64,000 nucleotides of DNA from an uncultured Eubacteriales bacterium (GTDB taxonomy: Bacteria > Bacillota > Clostridia > Christensenellales > Borkfalkiaceae): assembly GCA_905209085.1 (NCBI GenBank), contig CAJLRM010000006.1, positions 131,782 through 195,781 on the forward strand. The letters are read 5' to 3'. Numbering within the stretch: position 1 is the first letter of the stretch; every line of letters starts with the position of its first letter. Made by a program: the position numbers and the translations under genes. A model generated the notes under the pieces. The model did not search any database. It had not been told where the DNA came from and saw only the letters and a program-made list of their open reading frames with translations. This document shows, in pieces, positions 41,809-51,786 of this stretch.

Positions 41809-42291
41809 TTAAACTTCCGTTTCGTAGATGAGATTCGTCTTGTCTATCGCCATTTGCAGTCGGGAGATTTCTTCCCGAAGCGCGGAAATGTCCTTTTTAA
41901 CCTCCGCTGTGTCGCACAGGGTGTCCGTATATTCGATGACGCCGTTGAAGGTGACTCTTCGCATGGATTGCACGGTAGGCAGCGCTTCCAGCTGAGCGCG
42001 TTTTGCGGACAATTGCGCCAGACGGATCAGCGCTTCGCTGACGGTATAGGGATAATCGCACACGACAAGCTTGGCGTTTACTTTTGCAAGGATGGATTTC
42101 AGACGCAAGGTTTCTTTGTCGAGCGCGTCGAGCGCCTCCCTCGTGGCGCGATAGTCGTAACCCGTGTTGACTTTGTCCTTTTCGGAAACGTAGGAAACGC
42201 GGCAGTTCTCGTTTTCCTCCGCGATAAGCGCGCGTTTTTGTTCGTCGAGTTCCTTGACTTTTTTCATGATCGCGGTCAGACTCATTTTCAT
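41809..42291 (-). CDS. Coiled-coil protein, DIP1984/septicolysin-like
   Basis: 160 residues, almost wholly helical and rich in Glu, Lys and Leu. The plan (helix, AKVNAKLVVCDYPYTVSEALIRLAQLSAKRAQLEAL, then IEYTDTLCDTAEVKKDISALREEISRLQMAIDKTN) resembles the DIP1984/septicolysin group, whose function is unknown. This is by pattern, not certain. The ATG at 42291 follows GGAGGAAGCGGAT. Confidence 0.6.
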   Translation of the reverse strand: MKMSLTAIMKKVKELDEQKRALIAEENENCRVSYVSEKDKVNTGYDYRATREALDALDKETLRLKSILAKVNAKLVVCDYPYTVSEALIRLAQLSAKRAQLEALPTVQSMRRVTFNGVIEYTDTLCDTAEVKKDISALREEISRLQMAIDKTNLIYETEV

Positions 42292-42917
42292 ATCCGCTTC
42301 CTCCTTCTTTGCTATGGTATAGATTCCGTCTACATTATAGCAGGAATGTCGCGCTCTGTCAATGGCTTGCGGATATTTAAATAAGAGGCAAAAATTATAA
42401 TGATAATATGATAAAGCGAAAAGAGATTTCTGCCTTTCTCCGCATAGCTGCTTTTTTAGGCGCCGAGAAAAACGGCGGGCGTATTAAAGGGGCGCAGAGG
42501 ACGTTTGGAAAAACTCGGCGTATTCGGAGGGGCGGAGATTAAAAAACGCGTTCGCCTTCCTTGACGAAAACGTTTGCGTGTGCTATAATAGAAGTGAAAA
42601 TGCGTAAGCCCCAAGCATTTGCAAGCATTTTCACTCCCTATTCAAACATAACGCAATTATGTTATAATAGAAACAAAACGAGAAAATCGCGGAGTAATTA
42701 CGGACACTTTCGCGCCCCGCTCCGAACGGGACTTCGGCTGCGTTCTGATAAAAATAGAAGCGCAAATCGCTCGTAAACGGGGGCGCGCGGTGCTGTAAAG
42801 AAGTTTGGCTTTTGATGATAGATAAGGAAATTAATCGAGGAATATAAAGGGCAATCAGTGTTGTAACAGCACTTATGCTGTTGTGATAAGATAAAAATAA
42901 AACAAAGGAAGTGCGGT
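42292..42917 (+). other. Long leader region upstream of thyA
   Basis: No protein gene was found. Two -10-like elements (42584-42589, 42663-42668), a hairpin 42593-42635 (AGTGAAAATGC/GCATTTTCACT), a stem CGCGCCCC/GGGGCGCG (42711-42787) and a hairpin AACAGCA/TGCTGTT (42865-42882). This suggests a structured 5' leader; no known folate riboswitch motif was recognised. Confidence 0.45.
42561..42589 (+). promoter_or_regulatory. Promoter upstream of thyA
   Basis: TTGACG and TATAAT are spaced by 17 bases, 330 bases before the gene. Confidence 0.75.
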
Positions 42918-43748
42918 ATGAGCAGAGCGGATAAAATTTTTGTGGAAAATATGACGGAGATTATGGAACACGGTTTTTGGGATACCGATTTAAACGTGCG
43001 TCCGCGCTGGGAGGACGGGACTCCCGCGCATACGGTAAAAAAATTCGGGGTCGTCAATCGTTACGATTTAAGAGAGGAACTTCCCATTCTCACCATCCGA
43101 CGCACGGCATTCAAATCCTGTATCGACGAACTCTTATGGATATGGCAGAAAAAGAGCAATAACATCCGCGATTTAAAATCTCATATCTGGGACAGTTGGG
43201 CGGACGAAAACGGCTCCATCGGCAAGGCTTACGGGTATCAACTGGCTCAGAAATCAAAATATAAAGAAGGGGAGTTCGATCAGGTGGACAGGGTTTTGTT
43301 CGATCTTAAAAATAATCCTTCCAGCCGCCGTATCATGACGAATATTTACAACTTTGCCGATCTGCACGAGATGAATCTGTATCCCTGCGCCTATTCGATG
43401 ACGTTCAACGTATCGGGGGATACCCTCAACGGTATCCTCAATCAGCGCTCTAACGATATGCTGACGGCGAATAACTGGAACGTAATACAGTATTCCGTTC
43501 TGCTCATCATGCTCGCGCAGGTGTCGGGCTTAAAAGCGGGCGAACTTGTCCACGTCATTGCCGACGCGCATATTTACGACCGACATATCCCCATCGTCAA
43601 AGAGATTTTGGACAAGCCTCAACATCCCGCGCCCAAGCTCGTCGTCGACCCGGACGTTAAAAATTTTTACGACTTCACGGTGGACAGCTTCCGTCTTGAA
43701 AATTACGAATACGAGAAGCTGGATAGCAAGATCCCGGTGGCGATATGA
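42918..43748 (+). CDS. thyA: Thymidylate synthase
   Basis: 276 residues. It methylates dUMP to dTMP using methylene-tetrahydrofolate. The catalytic Cys157 lies in LYPCAYSMTFNV, a divergent form of the usual P-C-H-L context, with LNGILNQRSNDML, NVIQYSVLLIMLAQVSGL and ADAHIYDRHI following. The phosphate-binding NPSSRRIMTN is upstream. The RBS is AAGGAAGTGCGGT. It overlaps folA by ATGA, a coupling expected for dTMP and folate recycling. Confidence 0.96.
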   Translation: MSRADKIFVENMTEIMEHGFWDTDLNVRPRWEDGTPAHTVKKFGVVNRYDLREELPILTIRRTAFKSCIDELLWIWQKKSNNIRDLKSHIWDSWADENGSIGKAYGYQLAQKSKYKEGEFDQVDRVLFDLKNNPSSRRIMTNIYNFADLHEMNLYPCAYSMTFNVSGDTLNGILNQRSNDMLTANNWNVIQYSVLLIMLAQVSGLKAGELVHVIADAHIYDRHIPIVKEILDKPQHPAPKLVVDPDVKNFYDFTVDSFRLENYEYEKLDSKIPVAI

Positions 43749-44245
43749 TCCGCGCGATCCTGCACGCCGACAAACATTGGGGAATCGGTAAAAATAATTC
43801 TCTCATGTTCTCTATCCCCCGGGATATGAAGTTTTTTCGTGAAACGACGAGCGGGAAGACGGTGGTGATGGGAGGAAATACCCTTCGCTCTTTTCCCGGC
43901 GGCAAGCCGCTTAAAAATCGCGTCAATATCGTACTTTCCAGGGGACAGGTAAGGGACGACTGTATCATCGTAAGGGATTTTGACGCTCTGAAAGAGGAGA
44001 TGAAAAAGCGCGGAAGCGAGGATATTTACGTCATCGGCGGAGAGAGCGTCTATCGGGCGCTTTTGCCCTACTGCGAAGAAGTGCTCGTCACGAAAGTGAA
44101 TGCCGACGGCGGCGCGGATACCTTTTTCCCCGATCTCGACGCGGACGAAAATTTCGAGCGCGCGGAAGAGAGCGAAGAGATAGCGGATAACGGCTTTGAG
44201 ATCCGTTTTATGCGATACAGGAATAAAAAGGCCGAACGCCTGTGA
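43745..44245 (+). CDS. folA: Dihydrofolate reductase
   Basis: 166 residues. It reduces dihydrofolate with NADPH. Seen: the N-terminal ILHADKHWGIGKNNSLMFSIPRDMKFFRE with WGIG and PRD, then VVMGGNTLRSFPGGKPL and YVIGGESVYRALL near 97-109. The start is within the last four bases of thyA (ATGA). Confidence 0.95.
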   Translation: MIRAILHADKHWGIGKNNSLMFSIPRDMKFFRETTSGKTVVMGGNTLRSFPGGKPLKNRVNIVLSRGQVRDDCIIVRDFDALKEEMKKRGSEDIYVIGGESVYRALLPYCEEVLVTKVNADGGADTFFPDLDADENFERAEESEEIADNGFEIRFMRYRNKKAERL

Positions 44246-44423
44246 AAGACATTTCAGGCAAAGGGCTTTCCGCGGAACCGGAAAAAGGGGTTTCGCGGAA
44301 ATTTTTTGATGATTTTGCAAGAAAAATTCCGCAAACCCATGCGAATTTGTTGTCATAATCGTAAAAAAGTATTAAAATAGTAAAGTTAAAAAGTTTTTAT
44401 GAATTTATGAAGGAGAAATTGTT

Positions 44424-46253
<1,830 letters not shown>

Positions 46254-46354
46254 AAGCGGAAAAGATGGCTTCTTTTCGCCGTTTTTCCAAGTGTCTATAA
46301 AATGAGGAATTTGAAAGGGTTTGCCGGCTTCCGCAAAAGAAAAAATAGAAAACA

Positions 46355-46385
46355 GTCATAAAAAATAAGCGTTCCTGCATATCAT
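46355..46385 (+). promoter_or_regulatory. Possible sigma-E-type promoter of yabP
   Basis: A -35-like GTCATAAA (46355-46362) and CATATCAT (46378-46385) are spaced by 15 bases, close to the sigma-E consensus. The -10 ends five bases before the ATG, so the mRNA may be leaderless. Confidence 0.35.
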
Positions 46386-46390
46386 ACGGT

Positions 46391-46645
46391 ATGCAGGAAA
46401 TTTTACATTCTTTGGATATCGAACAACAGAAAAGCGTCACCGTCACGGGGATAGAAAGCGTGGCTTCCTTTTCCGAAAGCCAAATCGTGCTTTCCCTGTG
46501 CGGCAGCAATACCAAGCTCTATATCACGGGTACCGGACTGAAAATTACGGGCTTTTCCAAAACGAGCGGCACTTTCACGGCGACGGGGAGCGTCAACGGA
46601 GTGCGTTACGGCGGGAAGAGCCTCAGATCCAAACTGTTTAAATAG
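46391..46645 (+). CDS. yabP: YabP-family sporulation protein
   Basis: 84 residues: MQEILHSLDIEQQKSVTVTGIESVASFSESQIVLSL..., then YITGTGLKITGFSKTSG and VNGVRYGG. This beta-strand pattern belongs to YabP, involved in spore assembly. There is no Shine-Dalgarno before the ATG, and an inverted repeat CCTGCATA/TATGCAGG spans the start codon. A sporulation-type promoter may lie just upstream. It is followed by yabQ. Confidence 0.85.
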   Translation: MQEILHSLDIEQQKSVTVTGIESVASFSESQIVLSLCGSNTKLYITGTGLKITGFSKTSGTFTATGSVNGVRYGGKSLRSKLFK

Positions 46646-46659
46646 AGCGGGGGCGGGCG

Positions 46660-47031
46660 ATGGATGCGGCGGATCAGATTTTCATTTTCCTCGTCTGCGT
46701 CCTCGTTGGCGTGGCGAGCGGACCTTTATACGAGCTTTGTTTCGTATTTCGTAAAATCGCGGGGGACAGGATAATCGCCGCGGTTATTTTCGACGCGCTG
46801 TACTTTTTGCTGTTCGCGGCGATATGCGTTTTCACGGCGGTTTTGTTTTCCTTTCCCGATTTTCGGGTATATATGTACCTCGGGAATCTTCTGGGACTGG
46901 TATTATATTTAAAAAGTATTCATAGAATAGTTGCTTTTTTGTGGAAACTATGCTATAATAAAGCTAGAAAAGTAATAAAAAGGCGAAAAATCACGAAAAA
47001 CACAAAGAAAAAAGAGGTGCATTCCCTATGA
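46660..47031 (+). CDS. yabQ: YabQ-like spore cortex membrane protein
   Basis: 123 residues with three membrane helices and a basic tail (NKARKVIKRRKITKNTKKKEVH). Short charged start, then IFIFLVCVLVGVASGPLYELCFVFRK. The gene order yabP-yabQ-divIC is that of B. subtilis. It is needed for cortex formation there. A divIC promoter lies in its 3' end. Confidence 0.85.
   Translation: MDAADQIFIFLVCVLVGVASGPLYELCFVFRKIAGDRIIAAVIFDALYFLLFAAICVFTAVLFSFPDFRVYMYLGNLLGLVLYLKSIHRIVAFLWKLCYNKARKVIKRRKITKNTKKKEVHSL
46931..46959 (+). promoter_or_regulatory. Internal promoter of divIC
   Basis: TTGCTT and TATAAT are spaced by 17 bases inside the 3' end of yabQ. It allows divIC to be expressed in vegetative cells. 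Confidence 0.65.
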
Positions 47032-47306
47032 CGCAGGAAAAATTGAAACGGGTAGTTACCGCGGCTGCGGTAGCGGGGACGTTGATTGTCGTCTGCCTGC
47101 TTGCCGTTATTGTGTACCAAATCGTTCATATGATCGTGTTAGACAACAGAATAAAAAAGGTGGAAGCCGAAACTTCGTATTACGAGGAACAAATCAAGAA
47201 AGGCGAGAACGATTTGAATTATTATCTCAGCGACTTGTATCTGGAACAAGCCGCGCGTGAACATCACTTTATCAAACCCGAAGATATCGTAGGGGGCAAT
47301 CCATGA
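47028..47306 (+). CDS. divIC: DivIC/FtsL-like septum formation initiator
   Basis: 92 residues: a short cytoplasmic N-terminus, one membrane helix (AAAVAGTLIVVCLLAVIVYQI), then a coiled-coil outer part with heptads (IKKVEAETSYYEEQIKKGENDL). The DivIC C-terminal AAREHHFIKPEDIV fits. It overlaps yabQ by four bases and the next gene by four bases. Confidence 0.85.
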   Translation: MTQEKLKRVVTAAAVAGTLIVVCLLAVIVYQIVHMIVLDNRIKKVEAETSYYEEQIKKGENDLNYYLSDLYLEQAAREHHFIKPEDIVGGNP

Positions 47307-48166
47307 ATAAAATTGCCGTAATAGACATCGGCTCTAATTCCGTTCGCCTCATGCTTGTGGCGGACGGAAAAGTTTTATATAAGGCGCTCAATACCACCCG
47401 CCTCGGCGAGGGGCTCGCTTCCTCTCCCCGTTTAAAGAGCGAAGCGGTCGCGCGCACGGCTGCGGCCGTCGCGGAATTTTTCCGCAGGGCAAAAGCCGAG
47501 GGCGCCTCTTTCGTATGCGCTTTCGCTACGGCGGCGGTACGCACGGCGGAAAACGGCGCGGAATTTGTTAGCCTCGTCAAGGAATCTTGCGGCTTGGAAG
47601 TGGACGTCATTTCCGGCGAGGAAGAGGCGGAAATCGGCATTTTGGGGGCTTTGGGAAACGACGACGGGGGAATTGTCGACGCGGGCGGCGCCAGCACGGA
47701 GATCATCGTCAGAAAAGGCGGCTTGGTTCTCTATAAAAAGAGCGTGAATATCGGAGTCGTGCGCCTTAAAGATATGTGCGGCGCGGACAGAAACAAGCTG
47801 GAAGAGGCGGCGAAGGCCGCGGCGGAAAGCTATGGGAAAGTCCCCTGCGGCGTACCCATGTACGCAATCGGCGGCACGGCGACCACTTTGGCGGCAGTGT
47901 TGCTGGAAATGAAAGAGTACGACCCTTCGCGCATTACGGGAACCGTAATTACCGTGGAGAAGATCCGTTTCCTGGCGGAAAAACTGACGGCGATGAGCGC
48001 GAAGGAAATCGCCGCCCTTCCGGGCGTTCCCGCAAAGCGAGCGGACGTTTTGGGCGGAGGCGCGGTGCTCTATTGCGTACTGATGGACAAGCTCGGTTTT
48101 TCGCAGATCGTTGTCAGCGACAGCGACAATCTGGAAGGCTACGCGAAAAAACACGGACTTTTGTGA
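47303..48166 (+). CDS. Exopolyphosphatase/pppGpp phosphohydrolase family
   Basis: 287 residues of the Ppx/GppA family. ATPase fold motifs: VIDIGSNSVRLMLV (phosphate 1), FATAAVRTAENG, IVDAGGASTEIIV and AIGGTATTLAAV. Short of the C-terminal HD domain found in long forms. It would hydrolyse polyphosphate or pppGpp. It starts inside the divIC stop codon. A (p)ppGpp synthetase lies 1.2 kb downstream. Confidence 0.9.
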   Translation: MNKIAVIDIGSNSVRLMLVADGKVLYKALNTTRLGEGLASSPRLKSEAVARTAAAVAEFFRRAKAEGASFVCAFATAAVRTAENGAEFVSLVKESCGLEVDVISGEEEAEIGILGALGNDDGGIVDAGGASTEIIVRKGGLVLYKKSVNIGVVRLKDMCGADRNKLEEAAKAAAESYGKVPCGVPMYAIGGTATTLAAVLLEMKEYDPSRITGTVITVEKIRFLAEKLTAMSAKEIAALPGVPAKRADVLGGGAVLYCVLMDKLGFSQIVVSDSDNLEGYAKKHGLL

Positions 48167-48188
48167 GTCCTATAACAAGGAGAAGGGA

Positions 48189-49271
48189 ATGAAGCGCGTT
48201 TTCGGGAAAATATATGCGGCGCTGCTGCTGATTCTGATGGCGGCAGGCGAAAGCTTCGTGATTTTTTATTTCGCATGGTTTAAGGGGACGAACCGCGTTG
48301 CCGCCGTTTCTCTGGGGCTTGCGGGGTGGCTTCTTTCCTGCGTACTCGCGCCGACAATTCACGAACTCGGGCATATCGTCGCCGCAAAAAAGCAGGGGAT
48401 GCGCCTGAAAATGAGCAAATTTTCTTTTTTCCGTTTGTCGGAGAGTGCCGGAAAACTGCGTTTTTCTTTCGCCTCGCCGTTTGCCGCGGAGGAAACCCAA
48501 TGCGTCCCTTTAATGGGCGGCGGCATGAAAAAGCGGGCGATCCTCTATACGGCGGGCGGACTGATAGGAGGCGGCGTCTACTTGCTTATCGTATTGCTTG
48601 CGGCGCTTCTTACGGGGCTGTTTTCTAAAAACGCTTCCTTTCTTTTTTGGGGCGGCGTACCCTATGCGGCATACCTGCTCCTGCTCAACGCCCTGCCTTT
48701 CGTCTACGGCGAGGGCAAGACGGACGCGGCTGTCCTGAAAGGAATCGTAAAAGAGGCGGGCGCCGAAAAAGCGATGGTATACGCGATGGAAATTTACGGG
48801 GAATTGTCCGAAGGCAAAAGTTTTTCCGAAATAGACGAAAAATACTATTTCGATCTGCCTCAGCTGCCCGAGGACGAACCCATGTATGCGATGACCTTGG
48901 ACCTGCGCTATCGGTATTACGTAGAAAAAGGGGATATGAAGAACGCCGCGGACTGTCTTAACCGCCTGGCGGCGTCCGCGCAATATCTTCCGCAGGCGCA
49001 GTTTGACGAAGTGGCTGCGGAGCTCGTCTATATGCACAGCCTGAACAAAGATACGGAACGCGCGGAAGAGAGCGGAAAGCTGTGCAAAGAGTATCTCGGA
49101 AAAGATACGGCGCAGGCGAAACGGATCCTCGCGGCGTACTGCGCGATGCTGGGCAAAACGGAGGAGATGAAGGCTCTCAAAGCACAGGCGGAAAACTGTC
49201 TTTCCCGCGAGGATACGGAGGGTATAAAAAAGTTTGAAAAAATACTGCTTTCTCGAATCTGCGAAGCCTAA
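48189..49271 (+). CDS. M50-like membrane protease with helical tail
   Basis: 360 residues. Membrane helices 5-50, then the zinc motif APTIHELGHIVAAKK (His-Glu-x-x-His) at about 58-72. The membrane part ends with VPYAAYLLLLNALPFVYGEGKTDAAVLKGI, whose N-x-x-P and EGKTDA part fits the second motif of site-2 proteases (N-x-x-P-x-x-x-x-D/G). The C-terminal 140 residues are helical and repeat-like (TPR or SEL1 type). It is probably an intramembrane protease of unknown target. Start follows AAGGAGAAGGGA. Confidence 0.82.
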   Translation: MKRVFGKIYAALLLILMAAGESFVIFYFAWFKGTNRVAAVSLGLAGWLLSCVLAPTIHELGHIVAAKKQGMRLKMSKFSFFRLSESAGKLRFSFASPFAAEETQCVPLMGGGMKKRAILYTAGGLIGGGVYLLIVLLAALLTGLFSKNASFLFWGGVPYAAYLLLLNALPFVYGEGKTDAAVLKGIVKEAGAEKAMVYAMEIYGELSEGKSFSEIDEKYYFDLPQLPEDEPMYAMTLDLRYRYYVEKGDMKNAADCLNRLAASAQYLPQAQFDEVAAELVYMHSLNKDTERAEESGKLCKEYLGKDTAQAKRILAAYCAMLGKTEEMKALKAQAENCLSREDTEGIKKFEKILLSRICEA

Positions 49272-49344
49272 AAGAATATAAAAGCGGGAAGCCGTTTGGT
49301 GAACATCTCGTTCGTGAATAAAGTGTGAAAAAATCCGATCTCTG

Positions 49345-49372
49345 TTGATTTTCCGTTCCTATCGGGTATAAT
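49345..49372 (+). promoter_or_regulatory. Promoter of the alarmone synthetase
   Basis: TTGATT and TATAAT are spaced by 16 bases. Confidence 0.65.
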
Positions 49373-49404
49373 ATATATGGTAGGAAAAAGTTGGGGAGGA
49401 AAGG

Positions 49405-50082
49405 ATGCTGAAAAAGGACTTTTACGGGAACGTCACATTTGAGGCGGGGAAGGGGCCCGACGCGCCTTTTATCAAGGAATATATGCGTTTAAAGCCCCTA
49501 TATTCGGGGGCGCTGAAAACGGCGTGCGCCAAGTTTGAAATACTCGACGACGAGTTCAGCATGATCCAGGGGCACGATCCTATACATAACATCGAAAGCC
49601 GCTTAAAGACTGCGGAGAGCGCTTATGAAAAGCTGAGAAGGCGGGGCTATGAACAGACTCCGCAGAATCTTTCCAAATTGACGGATATCGCGGGCGTGCG
49701 CGTCGTTTGCGGCTACATCGAAGATATTTATAAGATCGCCCGCGTTTTCCTCAATCAGACGGGCGTTCGCCTTTTAAAGGAAAAGGATTATATTAAAACT
49801 CCAAAGTCAAACGGTTACAGAAGTCTGCATCTGATCGTGGAAATTCCCGTTTCGCTTTCGACGATTCAGATGGGCGTACCCGTCGAGATACAGCTGAGGA
49901 CGATTTCCATGAATATGTGGGCAAGTCTTGAACACGAGGTTTCCTATAAAGTCAACTCTGACCTGGTGGACTCCTACAAGAAAGAATTAAAAGCCTGCGC
50001 GGACGATCTATACGCGGTGGAGGAAAGGATGCAGAAAATATGCCACAGCATCCGCGAATGCCCGTGTAAAACGGAAAACTAA
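49405..50082 (+). CDS. relQ: Small alarmone synthetase (RelQ-like)
   Basis: 225 residues, synthetase domain only, so it makes (p)ppGpp without a hydrolase domain. Motifs: DIAGVRVVCGYIEDIY, DYIKTPKSNGYRSLHLIVEIP and VEIQLRTISMNMWASLEHEVSYK. The start follows GGGGAGGAAAGG. It is followed three bases later by a ComEC-type hydrolase. Confidence 0.93.
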   Translation: MLKKDFYGNVTFEAGKGPDAPFIKEYMRLKPLYSGALKTACAKFEILDDEFSMIQGHDPIHNIESRLKTAESAYEKLRRRGYEQTPQNLSKLTDIAGVRVVCGYIEDIYKIARVFLNQTGVRLLKEKDYIKTPKSNGYRSLHLIVEIPVSLSTIQMGVPVEIQLRTISMNMWASLEHEVSYKVNSDLVDSYKKELKACADDLYAVEERMQKICHSIRECPCKTEN

Positions 50083-50085
50083 AAA

Positions 50086-51126
50086 ATGAGTTACGCGAAA
50101 GAAAAAGAAAAAATCCGGCGAAAACATCGGAAAATCAAGTATGCCGTCGTTACGATTCTTATGATTGCCGTCGCGGGAGTGTGTATATTTTCCTGGTTCG
50201 TTCCTCCGTCTTCGTGGAAATATTACGTAAGTCTTCCCGATGTTTCAAAACGGAGAGAAGGGGAACTTCGGATCCATTTTCTCGACGTGGGACAGGGCGA
50301 CTGCACGCTGTTGGAATTTCCCGACGGTCAGACGATGCTGATAGACGGCGGCGACGGGCAAGAGCGAAACACCGCCGCCGTTTTGCGCTATCTCAACGCT
50401 TTGAAGATAAAACGGCCGGATTTTCTGTTGCTTACGCATTCCGATTCCGATCATTGCGGCGGTTTGGCCAAAATTTTAAAGATGAAGGGTGCGGGCACGA
50501 TTTACCTTCCCGCGATAAACAATTATTATATCAACGACGAATACGCCGCGTTTCGAGAAGTGATTTTGACGGAGAAGTATCATTCTGTCGATTCTCGGCG
50601 GTACTTGCAGATAGTGTCGAATTCGGCCGCCTATCCGTACACCCTTACTTTCCTTTGGCCATATCGCGCAGGAAATCCCGGAAGTCCGTACGATAAGGTA
50701 AACGGCGGCGAGTATACGGAGGACGATCTCAACGATTGTTCCGCCGTGGTCTGGCTGGATTATTTCGGGACGAGCGCACTGTTTTGCGGGGACGCCACTT
50801 CCAGGGTGGAAAAAATACTGATGCAGGATTACGAAGGAGATTTTTTTAAAGGATACGGAGTGGAATTAGACAACACGGAAATTCTCAAAGTTTCTCATCA
50901 CGGCAGCGCTTCGGGCACGAGTCGGGAGTTCATGGAATTTCTCGGCGTGGAAACCGCGGCCATCTCCTGCGGAAAAAACAATCCTTACGGGCATCCTTCC
51001 GCCGAGGCGTGCGGCGCTTTGGAATCCGTGGGCGCGGAGATTTACCGCACGGATCGTCAGGGAAATATCGTCGTCACCATTTCCTCGGGCGGGAAATATC
51101 GCACACACGCGCAGTACGCGGCTTAA
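50086..51126 (+). CDS. ComEC/Rec2-type metallo-beta-lactamase-fold hydrolase
   Basis: 346 residues. One N-terminal membrane helix (residues 19-40), then an MBL domain: FLDVGQGDCTLLEFPDGQTMLIDGG, LLTHSDSDHCGG (metal site), ALFCGDATS and VSHHGSASGTS. This lacks the ComEC channel domain, so it is a stand-alone extracytoplasmic hydrolase of the same fold, perhaps a nuclease or phosphodiesterase. It probably shares the relQ transcript. Confidence 0.88.
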   Translation: MSYAKEKEKIRRKHRKIKYAVVTILMIAVAGVCIFSWFVPPSSWKYYVSLPDVSKRREGELRIHFLDVGQGDCTLLEFPDGQTMLIDGGDGQERNTAAVLRYLNALKIKRPDFLLLTHSDSDHCGGLAKILKMKGAGTIYLPAINNYYINDEYAAFREVILTEKYHSVDSRRYLQIVSNSAAYPYTLTFLWPYRAGNPGSPYDKVNGGEYTEDDLNDCSAVVWLDYFGTSALFCGDATSRVEKILMQDYEGDFFKGYGVELDNTEILKVSHHGSASGTSREFMEFLGVETAAISCGKNNPYGHPSAEACGALESVGAEIYRTDRQGNIVVTISSGGKYRTHAQYAA

Positions 51127-51176
51127 ACGCGGAAAGGGAAAGAAACTTCTTCCTTGGGAAAAGCAAGAGAAAAGAT

Positions 51177-51641
51177 ATGGAAAAAACGAATGCAATGCGC
51201 CTTTTGGACGCCAAAAAGATCGGGTATACGGCGCGGGAATATTCCGCGGAACTCACCGACGGCGAAGAAGTGGCGGCGGCGCTGAAAGAGGAAAAGGAGA
51301 GGGTTTTTAAAACGCTGGTGACGGCGGGGAGCGATAAAAATTATTACGTATTCGTCATTCCCGTTTCGGAAACTTTGGATCTTAAAAAAGCGGCGCGGGC
51401 GGCGGGAGTCAAGAGCATTGCCATGCTTCCCGCAAAGCGGCTTTTTCCGCTGACGGGATATGTCCACGGCGGCTGTTCGCCCGTCGGTATGAAAAAGCAG
51501 TTCAGAACTTTTATCGAAGAAACGGCGCAGTTGTTCGATACGATCTTTTGCAGCGGGGGACGACTCGGCTGCAATATCGAAATTTCTCCCGATTCTCTTC
51601 TCGACGCGGTCGGAGGAACTTATGCCGGATTGACCGTTTGA
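51177..51641 (+). CDS. ybaK: EbsC/YbaK Cys-tRNA(Pro) deacylase
   Basis: 154 residues. YbaK features: MRLLDAKKIGYTAREYS at the front, KTLVTAGSDKNYYVFVIPVSETLDLKKAARAAG and GYVHGGCSPVGMKKQFRTFI. It removes Cys from mischarged tRNA-Pro. The ATG at 51177 is the family start; the frame is open upstream inside the hydrolase. The RBS is weak (AAGAGAAAAG). Confidence 0.92.
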   Translation: MEKTNAMRLLDAKKIGYTAREYSAELTDGEEVAAALKEEKERVFKTLVTAGSDKNYYVFVIPVSETLDLKKAARAAGVKSIAMLPAKRLFPLTGYVHGGCSPVGMKKQFRTFIEETAQLFDTIFCSGGRLGCNIEISPDSLLDAVGGTYAGLTV

Positions 51642-51689
51642 ACAAAGGACGAAAAAAGCGCAGCCTGAGAAAAGCAATATAAAATAAAG

Positions 51690-51732
51690 AACAAGCCCCT
51701 CCAAACGTAGTTTCGTTTCGAGGGGCTTTTGT
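51690..51732. terminator. Terminator between converging genes
   Basis: AAGCCCCTCCAAACG/CGTTTCGAGGGGCTT with T on the plus side; minus side is T-rich as well. Confidence 0.8.
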
Positions 51733-51786
51733 CTAAGATTGTATCCCGTTTTATGTAGCAAAGTCGTCGTTTGGGTATGGTCCGCC

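Noticed and set aside
42561..42917. A tetrahydrofolate riboswitch before thyA
   Set aside because: The conserved GGAGAGUAG and CCGCUCCA pairing elements are absent; only generic hairpins are seen.
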